Source: Parabacteroides sp. TM07-1AC
GTDB lineage: Bacteria > Bacteroidota > Bacteroidia > Bacteroidales > Tannerellaceae
Direction: 5' to 3'
DNA length: 64,000 nt
NCBI RefSeq assembly: GCF_003480915.1
Contig: NZ_QUKD01000002.1
Location: 318,120 to 382,119 of the forward strand
The notes under the pieces were generated by a model. The model was given only the letters and a program-made list of their open reading frames with translations, searched no databases and was not told the DNA's origin. Position 1 is the stretch's first letter; every line of letters begins with the position of its first letter. Below are positions 16,374 through 25,882 of this stretch, piece by piece. The translations under genes were made by a program, and so were the position numbers.

Positions 16374-17902
16374 TTTTTCAATATCCACATTAAATCGTTG
16401 TTGGTATCTTTGCCATTATACTGACGATCCAAAGCGACTTTCAAGTTTTCTCCATTTTCATCATATTCTCGTTGTGGATACATCCAACGCTTGGGTAACT
16501 GATCAGGGATATCATTCATATTGGTCGACGGATCAATCGGCAAAACAGGATATAAAACCCGACGATATTCATAATATCCATCCCATGGATTTTGTAAAAA
16601 ATAGATAAAATACTTTTGCTGGAAAATTTGTTTTAACTGAGTATCCGTATCCGAGGCAAACGCAGCTCGCCCATTCGACAAATAATCAGTAATGTATTCG
16701 TCAGTAATGGCTGGTCTTCCTTCTACATACATATCAGGAGTATGATCTTTTACAAACAACATTGCCGCACGAACTCCCCGTTCATAAAACTCCTTGGCAT
16801 TTCCAGGCATCCATCCTCTTACAATTCCTTCTGCAATATTAAAACATTGTTCAGCATAACCAATTCTCATGATAGGCTCGCCGGCTGGATTATTAATATC
16901 CCGGTAACGTAGATTTAATTTACAACATTTACCATCACCATACAATTTTGTAATATCGCTAAAAGGTAAACTAGGATCAATAGATACATAAGCATCAAAA
17001 TCTCCCTCCGACAGACCTTGTGACACAGCATCTGCTGAAGGTTCTGCAAAATAGAACAGACGGTTATCTTTTAACACTTTTAATGAATCAACCAGATTGG
17101 AAGACAAGACACAATATCCATTACTTCGGGCCCACAAATCATTGAAAGGATACACCTGTCCTCCTTTATTGGAATAAACTAACTGAAAATTATCATCATT
17201 GCTTTCCATTAATGACTTGCTGTTTACCAATTCAGCAAACTGAGACTGAATATTCAAGTCAGCTTCCGTATCATGCATATACAAATTAATAAGCACTTTC
17301 AACTTAAAGCCATTCACAACTTTCACCCATTTCACAGGATCTCCATTCAAAATTGGATCTCCTTCGAAACTTTGACTATTCCCGAATAGTTCAGCAGCTT
17401 TATCCAAATCGGTCAAAATAGCCTGCATCACTTCTTTCTGTGTATCGTATTTGGGTGTATAATTTATTGTTTCTGGATTCACCGCTTCCGAATAAGGTAT
17501 ATCTCCGAACGTCAGTGATAAATAAAAGCCTTTATAAGCCTTAATAAAACTAGCCAAAGCCTCGTAAGGCATCCTGTTTTCGGGAGTTGCAGACGCAACC
17601 ATCTGATTTGCATTTGTTATATCCAAAAAAGAATCGAAGCCTGAACGTGAAATCTTATTATACAATTCATTTCGAATCAATTCTGCTGTAATGGCATGCT
17701 TGCTCATGAAATTATGATCGATAAATGATCCGTACTCATAATCTTGCTTGGTCATTCCTATTAATAACCCGGTAGCTAGCAATCCCGGTGCAACTTGATT
17801 TGTCGCATTTGGATCGTTATTTATTTCATCGAAATTGGAACAAGAGGATAAAATCCCTAAACAAATTCCTAAAACAATAAATGATCTTATATATTTATTC
17901 AT
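16370..17902 (-). CDS. SusD-like nutrient-binding lipoprotein (SusD-like_2 type)
   Basis: A 510-residue surface lipoprotein with Cys21 after LSS. The N-terminus (FDEINNDPNATNQVAPGLLATGLL) and helical TPR-like core fit the SusD/RagB SusD-like_2 group. SusD proteins form a lid over their SusC partner and capture the ligand. It lies 15 bp after the susC gene and overlaps the metallophosphoesterase start by ATGA, so the three genes are one transcript. The ligand class is not readable from sequence; this subgroup is less tied to starch-like glycans than classical SusD. Confidence 0.9.
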   Translation of the reverse strand: MNKYIRSFIVLGICLGILSSCSNFDEINNDPNATNQVAPGLLATGLLIGMTKQDYEYGSFIDHNFMSKHAITAELIRNELYNKISRSGFDSFLDITNANQMVASATPENRMPYEALASFIKAYKGFYLSLTFGDIPYSEAVNPETINYTPKYDTQKEVMQAILTDLDKAAELFGNSQSFEGDPILNGDPVKWVKVVNGFKLKVLINLYMHDTEADLNIQSQFAELVNSKSLMESNDDNFQLVYSNKGGQVYPFNDLWARSNGYCVLSSNLVDSLKVLKDNRLFYFAEPSADAVSQGLSEGDFDAYVSIDPSLPFSDITKLYGDGKCCKLNLRYRDINNPAGEPIMRIGYAEQCFNIAEGIVRGWMPGNAKEFYERGVRAAMLFVKDHTPDMYVEGRPAITDEYITDYLSNGRAAFASDTDTQLKQIFQQKYFIYFLQNPWDGYYEYRRVLYPVLPIDPSTNMNDIPDQLPKRWMYPQREYDENGENLKVALDRQYNGKDTNNDLMWILKK

Positions 17903-17917
17903 AATATCTTTTACTTT

Positions 17918-20900
17918 TTAAAATGAAGTTTTCAAATTGAATCCAATGTATCTCATAGATGGTGAATTTAAGTTATCCTCCCCTTTATCCGGATCCGAAT
18001 ATTTAAATTCATTTGTCCATAACAACAAATTATTACCAGTAATACCTACCGTTAAATCAGTCATTTTTATTTTTTTCGTCAATGCATTCGGCACTGTATA
18101 GTTTAATGCAATTTCACGAAGTTTAAAATATGTACGATTGTAATAAGATTGTGGTTTACCTGCATAATAGTCATTAGAATAATGACGAATATAATTTTCA
18201 TACGATACTCTTGCATCGTTCGGAGCATATACACGATTATCACTGATAACCTGTCCATATTCATCCCGCTCAATCGTTCCAGAAATAACTTTCACACCAG
18301 GACCAATATAACTAATATTCTTGTTTACAACCTCATCATACCGCCATTGATTATCTGATTCAATATGAGATCCGGAATTCCACATCACCTGGTCTGTCCA
18401 GTTATAAGCGACTCCACCGACACACCCGTCAAAAGCAAAATGGAAGGTAAAATCTTTGTAGCGCAAGGTATTTGAGAATCCCCAAATCCAATCGGGTGAT
18501 GAATATCCCATCAAGCCCTTATAAGGTATACTCTCCGGCAATCCGCTTGCTCCATGCACTATATTCCCATACGGATCAGTATCCCAAAGAGGAGCAGTAA
18601 GATAGTCACAACGCATTCCCTCTTTTACCCATGGTGCTTTAGTCGAATATTTAGAATCCAGTTTCACAAAAACATCACGTTCGGATGACCAGTTAAACAA
18701 CGTATTCCATTCAAAATCTTTCGTTTTTACCGGAGTAGCGCCAATGGAGAGTTCAAAACCTCTTCTCTCCCGTTCTTCTTTCGAATTAATGTAGGTCTGA
18801 TCATATCCTGAACTCATACTTAGCGGGGCTTTCACGGCAAAATCTTTCCTCCGTTTATTATAATAGGTCAAATCTACCCAAACTCTGTTATTCAAAAAGT
18901 TTGCATTCGCACCCAATTCATAAGAACGTGAACTTTCCGGGAGCAAGTCAATCCCTCTTATCACTTTAGGATAATAAGCTGCCGTTTTTCCATCCCATAT
19001 ATTAGTAGTGATTGAATAAGTATTGTTTATTGCATAAATATCCAAGTCATTTTTATTTTGTGTCCATGACCCTCTCATTTTTAATAAGCTAATCCAATCC
19101 GGCATTTTAAGCAACTCTGAAACGACCAAACTAGCAGCTACTGACGGATAAAAATAAGAACGAGTAGAGCTAGGCAATGTACTTGACCAGTCATTACGAG
19201 CCGTAACATCGACAAATAACAGACTTCCCCAGGATAGAGTAGCTTTTCCAAAAATACTGTTCACTTGTTTCTTAAATCCCTTCTGTCCGGTTTTTGCTGG
19301 ATCAACAGAAGCATTTAAAGAATAGAATCCAGGGATAGTCAGTCCGTTATTAGTTTCTCCCCATACATTGCTTCCTTGTTTATAATTGATAGTTCCACCT
19401 ATCAATCCGTCAATACCAAACTTTCCAAATTGATGATTTGCCGTCACCAGGAAATCGTTATTCATACTAAAGGCATTCTCCTGATCTACATAGTAGTAGC
19501 CTTTTTTATTCATAGTATAAGTTTTAGCATATTTCCACTCTTCTTTATCCTGATAATAATCAAAACCGGAACGAAGTGTCATACTCAACCAAGGTAGCAC
19601 ATCATACTTCATCGACAAAGATCCATTTGTCACATCATAATCATCGTTGTGCCGTACCTCATTAGCCAAAAAATAAGGATTGTCATACCAAGTGTTTTCC
19701 ATCCAGTTCTGCGCTTCTCCTTCTTTACCCCTCTGCCAATAATCTTTATAATCCCGAATATCATATTCTGTACCAGACCAAACCACAAGATTATAGATAA
19801 AACCGCCGGAACCATATTTAGTACCTTTATCATTCGGGTAAAAACGTTTATTGTAAGTCAGATTTCCTTCGAAACTAAATTTATCTACTTTAAAATCACC
19901 ACCAACTGAGTAAGTAAATTTATTCAATTTCGTATTAGGGTATTGTCCTTTATTATAAACATGTGTCAGAGAAGTTCGGAAACTTCCTTTTTCACTCTGA
20001 TAAGAGAGATTGATATTATTATTGGTAATGAAACCTGTTTCCAGAAAATTCTTAAAATTGTCTTTTCCTTTTGAAACAAGTTCTTTCTCTTCCCAGTCGT
20101 AGGTGTACGGATTGTACTGGGTTGCCATATATCCAGCATCTAGAGGAGCTCCCCAAACAAAATCACCTGTACGATATTGTCCGGCACCTCCTGAACTGTA
20201 AGAAGTCTGAACTTCCGGAAATGCCACATAACCAGCCTCAAACATAGTATTACTACTAACATTCACCTGCAAACCACCTTTCTCATTTCCTTTTTTCGTG
20301 GTAATGATAATTGCTCCTGAACCACCCCGAGATCCATAAAGGGCAGAAGCTGTAGCCCCCTTCAATACACTCATTGATTCGACGTCATCTGCTGCTATAT
20401 CTCGTAAAGATATGTTTGTATAAGGAACACCGTCTATTACCAACAAAGGAGATTCTCCACGCAATGTCAATGTTGGAGCTTCATTAAACTCTGTACTACT
20501 TTTTACATTCATGCCCGCAACTTTTCCGATCAGGTTGGATGTGACATCAATATTTTTTACGCTTGTCAGTTTATCTCCATCCACTTTTTGGACAGAATAT
20601 CCTAATCCTTTTTCTGAGCGCTTGATACCCAAAGCTGTAACCACTACCTCCTCTAAATTTTGTGAATCTTCTACTAAAGTTAATTGTAATATATTTCTTC
20701 CTTTTACAGAGACTTCCTGATCCACAAAACCAATAAAGCTCACCAATACAGAAGCATTATCATCGACTTCCAAAACAAACTTACCTTCTAAATCAGTTAT
20801 TGTCCCATTCGTTGTTCCTTTTTCCACTATATTAGCACCAATAACAGGTACTCCATTTGGTTCACAGACAAATCCTTCTATTTTTTTCTTCTTACTTATC

Positions 20901-21295
20901 TGTTGAATTTCTTGTTTTTCTGTTGAAAGAATAATCTTACTGTCTACTACTGTATAACGTACATTCGTTCCAGCAAATACTGTATCTAACACTTTAAATA
21001 TATCGCTTTTATCAACTACAACAGAAACCTTCCGTTGCAAATCGACATGTTTGATATTGAAGAAGAAAGAGAAGTCAGACTGTTCCTCGATCTCATCCAA
21101 CACTTCTTTTACCGTTTGGTTTCGCATCTCCAGACTTACAGTAGCATTCTGGGCATAGCTACCTGTTGCTTGTGCCAAACCAATAGTACATATTAGTAAG
21201 AAGACTGATAACTTCATAACTCTCGGTATTTTATTTAAGATAAACCACAGAAACTCTGCTACCCAATACTGTTGGGTATTAAAATGTTTTTGCAT
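17918..21295 (-). CDS. SusC/RagA TonB-dependent transporter with STN domain
   Basis: A 1125-residue outer-membrane importer. Order: an extended N-terminus, signal peptide (from Met27, MKLSVFLLICTIG), secretin/TonB short N-terminal (STN) domain about 50-105, carboxypeptidase-like beta-sandwich about 130-215 (IGANIVEKGTTNGTI), plug about 225-335 (VLKGATASALYGSRGGSGAI), then a 22-strand barrel ending in an aromatic residue. The STN domain marks a transporter that signals to a FecR anti-sigma factor, here encoded upstream (21451). Translation may start at 21295 or at Met27 (21217). A predicted antisense RNA begins at its 5' end. Confidence 0.95.
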   Translation of the reverse strand: MQKHFNTQQYWVAEFLWFILNKIPRVMKLSVFLLICTIGLAQATGSYAQNATVSLEMRNQTVKEVLDEIEEQSDFSFFFNIKHVDLQRKVSVVVDKSDIFKVLDTVFAGTNVRYTVVDSKIILSTEKQEIQQISKKKKIEGFVCEPNGVPVIGANIVEKGTTNGTITDLEGKFVLEVDDNASVLVSFIGFVDQEVSVKGRNILQLTLVEDSQNLEEVVVTALGIKRSEKGLGYSVQKVDGDKLTSVKNIDVTSNLIGKVAGMNVKSSTEFNEAPTLTLRGESPLLVIDGVPYTNISLRDIAADDVESMSVLKGATASALYGSRGGSGAIIITTKKGNEKGGLQVNVSSNTMFEAGYVAFPEVQTSYSSGGAGQYRTGDFVWGAPLDAGYMATQYNPYTYDWEEKELVSKGKDNFKNFLETGFITNNNINLSYQSEKGSFRTSLTHVYNKGQYPNTKLNKFTYSVGGDFKVDKFSFEGNLTYNKRFYPNDKGTKYGSGGFIYNLVVWSGTEYDIRDYKDYWQRGKEGEAQNWMENTWYDNPYFLANEVRHNDDYDVTNGSLSMKYDVLPWLSMTLRSGFDYYQDKEEWKYAKTYTMNKKGYYYVDQENAFSMNNDFLVTANHQFGKFGIDGLIGGTINYKQGSNVWGETNNGLTIPGFYSLNASVDPAKTGQKGFKKQVNSIFGKATLSWGSLLFVDVTARNDWSSTLPSSTRSYFYPSVAASLVVSELLKMPDWISLLKMRGSWTQNKNDLDIYAINNTYSITTNIWDGKTAAYYPKVIRGIDLLPESSRSYELGANANFLNNRVWVDLTYYNKRRKDFAVKAPLSMSSGYDQTYINSKEERERRGFELSIGATPVKTKDFEWNTLFNWSSERDVFVKLDSKYSTKAPWVKEGMRCDYLTAPLWDTDPYGNIVHGASGLPESIPYKGLMGYSSPDWIWGFSNTLRYKDFTFHFAFDGCVGGVAYNWTDQVMWNSGSHIESDNQWRYDEVVNKNISYIGPGVKVISGTIERDEYGQVISDNRVYAPNDARVSYENYIRHYSNDYYAGKPQSYYNRTYFKLREIALNYTVPNALTKKIKMTDLTVGITGNNLLLWTNEFKYSDPDKGEDNLNSPSMRYIGFNLKTSF

Positions 21296-21302
21296 AACTT
21301 TG
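21295..21302 (+). promoter_or_regulatory. Plus-strand promoter antisense to the susC 5' end
   Basis: TAACTTTG at 21295-21302 with TTG at 21272-21274, spacing 20 nt, fits the -33/-7 arrangement. It points away from susC, into the FecR-susC gap. Confidence 0.55.
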
Positions 21303-21306
21303 TACT

Positions 21307-21412
21307 GATCTAATTAATAAAAAATGATTTACTATGCTTGTCGCCAAACAAGCGTTTTAAATGAATTCTTTCCATCCGATGAAATACTCCAATATTTCAT
21401 CGGATGTTTTTC
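21307..21412 (+). ncRNA. Predicted antisense sRNA of the first SusC/SusD locus (DonS-like)
   Basis: A promoter-like box ends at 21302 and an intrinsic terminator follows: 14-bp perfect stem 21373-21386 with 21393-21406, 6-nt loop, then TTTTTCTTT. The resulting ~105-nt RNA would be complementary to the leader of the susC mRNA. Bacteroides cis-encoded sRNAs such as DonS have this position and orientation and repress their locus. Start and end are estimates; expression is not shown. Confidence 0.55.
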
Positions 21413-21450
21413 TTTAAGGTGATCTGCTTTTCATGATTTTTTCAATTAGG

Positions 21451-22473
21451 TTAATAAATTTCTATTCGAGTTCTCTCATTAGTCGTATTCCGGGTATCCA
21501 GGTAACGCCATTTTATATTCGATGATATTTTAAATATTTCCAATATACGTTCCAGTCGCTGATTGGTGAAAGAGCCATTGAATGCCTCTGTACGAAGACG
21601 GTTATTGGATAACACAAAGTCAACATTAAACCGCTTCTCCAACATCCGCAACGCTTCCGGCAGCGGAGTTGCCAAGAAAACGATTTTTCCGTCTTTCCAG
21701 GCCGTTTCGGTTTCACCGCTTGTCTGAATCAGTTTGACCTGAGAAGAAGTTGTATTGTAGATTAATTTTTGTCCGGGCTTCATTACTACCGTGGCAGGCT
21801 GCTGGTTCTTCTGATAGGCAAAGCAAACCTTACCTTCAACCAGCGTAGTGGATACAAATGAGTCTCTCTCAAAAGCTTCCACATTAAAGGATGTACCCAA
21901 CACCTCGATCTGCGTATGGTTGGGAGCTGAAACAATGAAACGATGTTCGGGGTCTTTTTGTACTTCGAAGAAAGCCTCCCCTTTCAACTGCACGCATCTC
22001 TTGTCTTCACTGAAAAAAGAAGGATAGGTCAAAGAAGATTCCGAATTGAGGTATACTTTGGAGCCGTCCGGCAGATCGACGGTGGTCGTCATTCCCGGAT
22101 TGGTCTTTATCTCGATCATATGGGCTATATCCCTCCGGGGAGTAAAATGCTCGATCCCCCAGGTGATAAGGAGAGGGATAAAAAGAATCGCAGCCACCCG
22201 CTGCATCCAGGTGAACCAGCTCACCAGCTGACGTTTCTTAGTCATTCTACGGCTTACAGATGCCAAAGCCTTTTCGGTATCCACCTTCGATTCCATCTGT
22301 GCCGTACCCATTACCTGATCGATGGCATAGATTTGTTTGACAATCCGGTAGTTATCTTCCGACTGCCCGATCCATTCCTCCACCATCCGGCATTCCTCTA
22401 CCGTCGCCTCGCCGGAACAATACCGGGGAAGAAGTTCTTCTATCTGATCTATATTGAATGTTTCCATTTGCAT
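21451..22473 (-). CDS. FecR-family anti-sigma factor
   Basis: A 340-residue single-pass inner-membrane protein. The cytoplasmic N-terminus (1-85) would bind the sigma factor; a membrane segment lies near 88-106 (VAAILFIPLLITWGI). The periplasmic FecR domain (about 115-210) contains DLPDGSKVYLNSESSLTYP and GEAFFEVQKD, and a DUF4974-like C-terminus (about 265-335) would contact the STN domain of SusC. It is encoded between the divergent ECF sigma gene (22597) and susC. Met3 is an alternative start. Confidence 0.93.
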   Translation of the reverse strand: MQMETFNIDQIEELLPRYCSGEATVEECRMVEEWIGQSEDNYRIVKQIYAIDQVMGTAQMESKVDTEKALASVSRRMTKKRQLVSWFTWMQRVAAILFIPLLITWGIEHFTPRRDIAHMIEIKTNPGMTTTVDLPDGSKVYLNSESSLTYPSFFSEDKRCVQLKGEAFFEVQKDPEHRFIVSAPNHTQIEVLGTSFNVEAFERDSFVSTTLVEGKVCFAYQKNQQPATVVMKPGQKLIYNTTSSQVKLIQTSGETETAWKDGKIVFLATPLPEALRMLEKRFNVDFVLSNNRLRTEAFNGSFTNQRLERILEIFKISSNIKWRYLDTRNTTNERTRIEIY

Positions 22474-22569
22474 TTTTATGCCTGTTTATATATTAGACAA
22501 GGGAACTCCGACGGATTACTAAACGGAAGTCCACTTTTTTTTGATATTTTTTTTATTCAACAAAAAAGC

Positions 22570-22577
22570 TAACTTTG
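22570..22577 (+). promoter_or_regulatory. -7 box of the ECF sigma gene
   Basis: TAACTTTG, about 20 bp before the ATG at 22597, fits the housekeeping Bacteroidetes -7 consensus. The 123-bp gap to the divergent fecR gene must also hold the fecR promoter, which I cannot place. Confidence 0.5.
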
Positions 22578-22596
22578 CCGACAGGGAGACAGTAGT

Positions 22597-23181
22597 ATGA
22601 AAAAGACCTCACAAGCAATAGACGATTCATTCCTGTTATCGGCCATGCAACGTGGAGATAAAAAAGCCTATGGTACCTTATTCAGAAGATACTACCCGAT
22701 GTTGTGCACGTATGCGAACCGGTTTGTCAGTCAGGAAGATGCCGAAGAGATCGTGCAGGATGTCATGTTATGGTTATGGGAAAACAGGGAAGCACAAATA
22801 TTCAATACCTCTTTCAGCCAGTATCTGTACAAAACAGTCTATCACAGAAGTATCAACCAGCTTACCCGCCAGCAGTCGCAATTGCGGGCAGAGACACGTT
22901 ACTATGAATATATGTTGGAGATGTTGCAGGACAGCGATTTCTACCAGGCGGAAGAACTGAAAAAACAGATCAGCCAGGCGATTCATGCCTTACCCGCCAG
23001 CTACCGGGAAGCATTTATCATGCACCGCTTCGAAAATAAAAGCTACAAAGAGATAGCCGAGATCCTGCAGGTTTCCACCCAAACGGTGAATTACCGGATT
23101 ACTCAAGCCTTGAAACAACTGCGAGTTACCTTGAAAGATTACCTGCCGCTGATATTGTTGTTATCGAAATATATGAACTAG
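22597..23181 (+). CDS. ECF RNA polymerase sigma factor (FecI-like)
   Basis: A 194-residue sigma-70 family factor with only regions 2 and 4. Region 2 (about 27-95) has YANRFVSQEDAEEIVQDVMLWLWEN and region 4 (about 125-180) has LPASYREAFIMHRFENKSYKEIAEIL. It is divergent from the FecR anti-sigma gene and presumably drives transcription of the SusC/SusD/phosphoesterase genes when FecR is relieved. Family placement is firm; its target promoters are inferred from position. Confidence 0.93.
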   Translation: MKKTSQAIDDSFLLSAMQRGDKKAYGTLFRRYYPMLCTYANRFVSQEDAEEIVQDVMLWLWENREAQIFNTSFSQYLYKTVYHRSINQLTRQQSQLRAETRYYEYMLEMLQDSDFYQAEELKKQISQAIHALPASYREAFIMHRFENKSYKEIAEILQVSTQTVNYRITQALKQLRVTLKDYLPLILLLSKYMN

Positions 23182-23235
23182 GTACATACAATCAAATTAT
23201 ACATGCCTGTTCATCCGAACCCGACAATAATATCC

Positions 23236-23299
23236 TAAGAATGCCTATCGTTAACCTCTAACAATGGGCATTCTTAGAGGTTAACGATAGGCATTCTTA
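23236..23299. terminator. Perfect 26-bp inverted repeat between convergent genes
   Basis: Arms 23236-23261 and 23274-23299 are perfectly complementary with a 12-nt loop. It lies between the sigma gene (plus) and the TlpA-like gene (minus) and probably acts as a bidirectional terminator. The stem is unusually long and perfect, and the loop repeats part of the arm (GGCATTC), which also suggests a repeat-family origin. Confidence 0.65.
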
Positions 23300-23322
23300 A
23301 GTGCTAACGACTGGGGCGTTAA

Positions 23323-24768
23323 TCACTCCGCACCGGCTTCCTGCAACTGTTCTATCAGTTTGTCCATATTTTCAGGACTCGATGCGACTTTGAATTGCAG
23401 TTCCCCTTTTTTGTTGATGATGGCGCAATGAGGGATATACAAGGCTCCATTGTTACCGAAAGTATTGTAGATATCCATTTTAAAGGATTCGTTGATGAGT
23501 ACGTGCTCCCCTTTCAGATTATAGTATCCTGCCATTTTCTTCCATAAATCGGCTTCAGTCGGACGGTCGATGGAAACATAAAGCAGCACGATATCATTCT
23601 CCTTTGCATACTTCTGCAAGGGTTCAACATGGGCAAAAGACTGACGGCAAGGACCACACCAGGTTGCCCAGATATCGATAAAGATCACTTTTCCCGGATA
23701 GCGGTCGGTTATCTCTTTAAAAGAACGCACACTGTCGGTGTTCAGGATATGAATATCTGCGGAAAGCTCCTGCTTGTTAAACGAGATGTTCTTCCGTATC
23801 GCCTCCTCCAGCGATGATTGAAGGATACTGGCCGGATACAGTACTTTAAACTGTTCGTATAGCTCCGGTATGCCCGTCGAATAACTTTCGTTCGCAGCAT
23901 CATCCAGGATAATATTGGCCATGGCGATTTCCTGTACACGTCCTTTCAGGTTCTCCTTATACCAGTCGAAAAGCATTACCTTGCCTTCATTCCGGTCTTT
24001 CGGCTGTTGCTTGGTTTTCATATAAAGCTCTATCCCGGCAATGTTCGACACCACATCGGAGAATGCGTCGGAAAAGACATTCTCCGGCTGGGTAATATCG
24101 GCATATTCCAGCATTTCCGGATAAACGGCCTCCCACTCTTTCTTTGTCTCTTCCGTTCCCCGGTAATTAATCCCGAAATACTGATTCATAAAGGCCAGCA
24201 ACATCTGCATGCGGACATCCTGCACGGCTCTTTTCTTAAAGAGGTCGTCGACTCCGGTTATCTTCTGTTCTATACCGGCTCCATAGTCCGTCAGTTTCTT
24301 GTAAACAGAAGAAGCTACCGTATCTTTTGCTACCTGGAACACATCTTTTTCACGGGCTCTCAAACCAAAGACATCCTTCTGCAAACGGGCAAGTTCTTCC
24401 ACGATTTCATTCTCCTTCACCAGCTTATTCTCCACATTCAGATTGCTTTCAAGGGAGGCATCGATATCGAGCCCGTTCTTACCGGGTTCGACGTAAACTG
24501 TACCCAGATACTTTTGCCCGTACACATAAAACGAGACTTTCTCATTCTCTTTTCCAGGAAGTGTTATCCGATAAGTGCTGTCCGCCTGCACAAAGAGGGT
24601 ATCTCTCTGAGTAAACTGATATACACCGTCGATTGTAGAATTATAGACGATCGTATTACCGGAAAGATTGGATACTTTTCCTTCAATGGTTATCGGTTGA
24701 GAGGAACAACCTGCCAGTCCGAATGCGACGATACCGGTCAGCATATAAGCGAGTCTTTGATTTTCCAT
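23323..24768 (-). CDS. TlpA-like thioredoxin-fold lipoprotein
   Basis: A 481-residue envelope thiol-disulfide protein. The lipobox LAGC gives a lipid anchor at about Cys22. The N-terminal part (25-110) is a beta-rich DUF4369-like domain, then a helical middle. The C-terminal TlpA/AhpC domain carries WATWCGPC with redox Cys371 and Cys374 and a cis-Pro loop (ALYIPHCA). Such proteins reduce disulfides of other envelope proteins. It is monocistronic: 66 bp separate it from the DUF3810 gene upstream, and a long inverted repeat follows it. Confidence 0.9.
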   Translation of the reverse strand: MENQRLAYMLTGIVAFGLAGCSSQPITIEGKVSNLSGNTIVYNSTIDGVYQFTQRDTLFVQADSTYRITLPGKENEKVSFYVYGQKYLGTVYVEPGKNGLDIDASLESNLNVENKLVKENEIVEELARLQKDVFGLRAREKDVFQVAKDTVASSVYKKLTDYGAGIEQKITGVDDLFKKRAVQDVRMQMLLAFMNQYFGINYRGTEETKKEWEAVYPEMLEYADITQPENVFSDAFSDVVSNIAGIELYMKTKQQPKDRNEGKVMLFDWYKENLKGRVQEIAMANIILDDAANESYSTGIPELYEQFKVLYPASILQSSLEEAIRKNISFNKQELSADIHILNTDSVRSFKEITDRYPGKVIFIDIWATWCGPCRQSFAHVEPLQKYAKENDIVLLYVSIDRPTEADLWKKMAGYYNLKGEHVLINESFKMDIYNTFGNNGALYIPHCAIINKKGELQFKVASSPENMDKLIEQLQEAGAE

Positions 24769-24834
24769 CTTATTAGTTTTAAAGTATGATAAATGAGTAC
24801 GTCACGAGACGCAGACGGTTACAAATGTAGCAGT

Positions 24835-25863
24835 TTATTTTGTATTAACAGCCATCAGAAGTGCCACTACTTCAGAATAATTTTTACGTCCGGAGGGGAT
24901 ATTGTTACTTTTCAGGAACCAGTTATAAAGCGTATCCTGCATATCCCCGATCGTCGGACTATACAAACCCTGCCAATAAGCGACCTTATTGTTGTATGCC
25001 TTTTTTACTTCAGGCGATATCGTTTCCTTCCACTGCTCGAAGTCTTCTTCCGGCAATAACTGCCAGGCATTACCCAACACATAAGGCAACAAGGCAAACC
25101 AGGCAGAGAAACGGATCTCCGGCACTTCGGAACGTGAGCAGACCAGAAAGCCATACAGGTTGGCCTCCGCCTCACTGGAGATGCCCAGTACATGCGCCAT
25201 TTCATGGGCATACGTAAAAGGATACTGGACGGGAAGCAGGTCCGGATTCAGATTGTATTCGATAAAAAAGGGACCTATATATCCCAAAACTCCCACACCG
25301 CTCATCAACGACGGGAGCAGCATCGGTTTCGGATGAAGGTAACCGACGGGAGACACCAGCCCGAAACGTCCGGCTATCTCCTGGTAACCGTTCTTCACCT
25401 CCGAGGCAATGACGGCCTGATCCACCTTTTCAACCGGAGTGAAAGAGGCATTCAGCGAATCGGTATAAGCCGAAAGGAAAGAGCGGAAATCCTCTTCCGA
25501 ATAATCGGCATAAGGGAGTTGTGTCCGTGTAAAGAAGTCCTCCCGGAAATAATTCAGTCCCCAGGCCAGATAAAACCAGACATACACCCATAGCAGATAT
25601 TCGACCGTACGCCCGACTGTCTTTTTCCATGAACGCTTCTTCACAAAAGCATAGATCAGATAGACCAGGATACCGACAATGCTTCCGTAGATGAAACAAT
25701 CACCTACGGAAAAAGGGAAAGGGGATGAGATGCGGGACAGCACACCGGAAACAGCCGGATAGATCCGACGGGCATAAAATTCGGCTGCCACCGGCAACCG
25801 CATGACAATCCACACCCCGATCAACAATCCTGCCAGTAACGACCAGCGTATATATCTCCACAT
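24835..25863 (-). CDS. DUF3810 membrane-bound zinc peptidase-like protein
   Basis: A 342-residue protein with two N-terminal membrane segments (about 7-25 and 50-70) plus a short third one (92-105), then a globular domain. HEMAH (H220, E221, H224) within TYAHEMAHVLGISSEAEANLYGF is a zincin HExxH site with a likely downstream glutamate ligand. The DUF3810 family is conserved in Bacteroidetes and its substrate is unknown. It begins 19 bp after metH and so is probably cotranscribed with it, though no functional link is evident. Confidence 0.88.
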   Translation of the reverse strand: MWRYIRWSLLAGLLIGVWIVMRLPVAAEFYARRIYPAVSGVLSRISSPFPFSVGDCFIYGSIVGILVYLIYAFVKKRSWKKTVGRTVEYLLWVYVWFYLAWGLNYFREDFFTRTQLPYADYSEEDFRSFLSAYTDSLNASFTPVEKVDQAVIASEVKNGYQEIAGRFGLVSPVGYLHPKPMLLPSLMSGVGVLGYIGPFFIEYNLNPDLLPVQYPFTYAHEMAHVLGISSEAEANLYGFLVCSRSEVPEIRFSAWFALLPYVLGNAWQLLPEEDFEQWKETISPEVKKAYNNKVAYWQGLYSPTIGDMQDTLYNWFLKSNNIPSGRKNYSEVVALLMAVNTK

Positions 25864-25882
25864 GCTCTTTACATTTATCTGT

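Noticed and set aside
16374..16388. Earlier start of the metallophosphoesterase
   Set aside because: It lies inside susD; the ATG overlapping the susD stop gives a normal lipoprotein signal.
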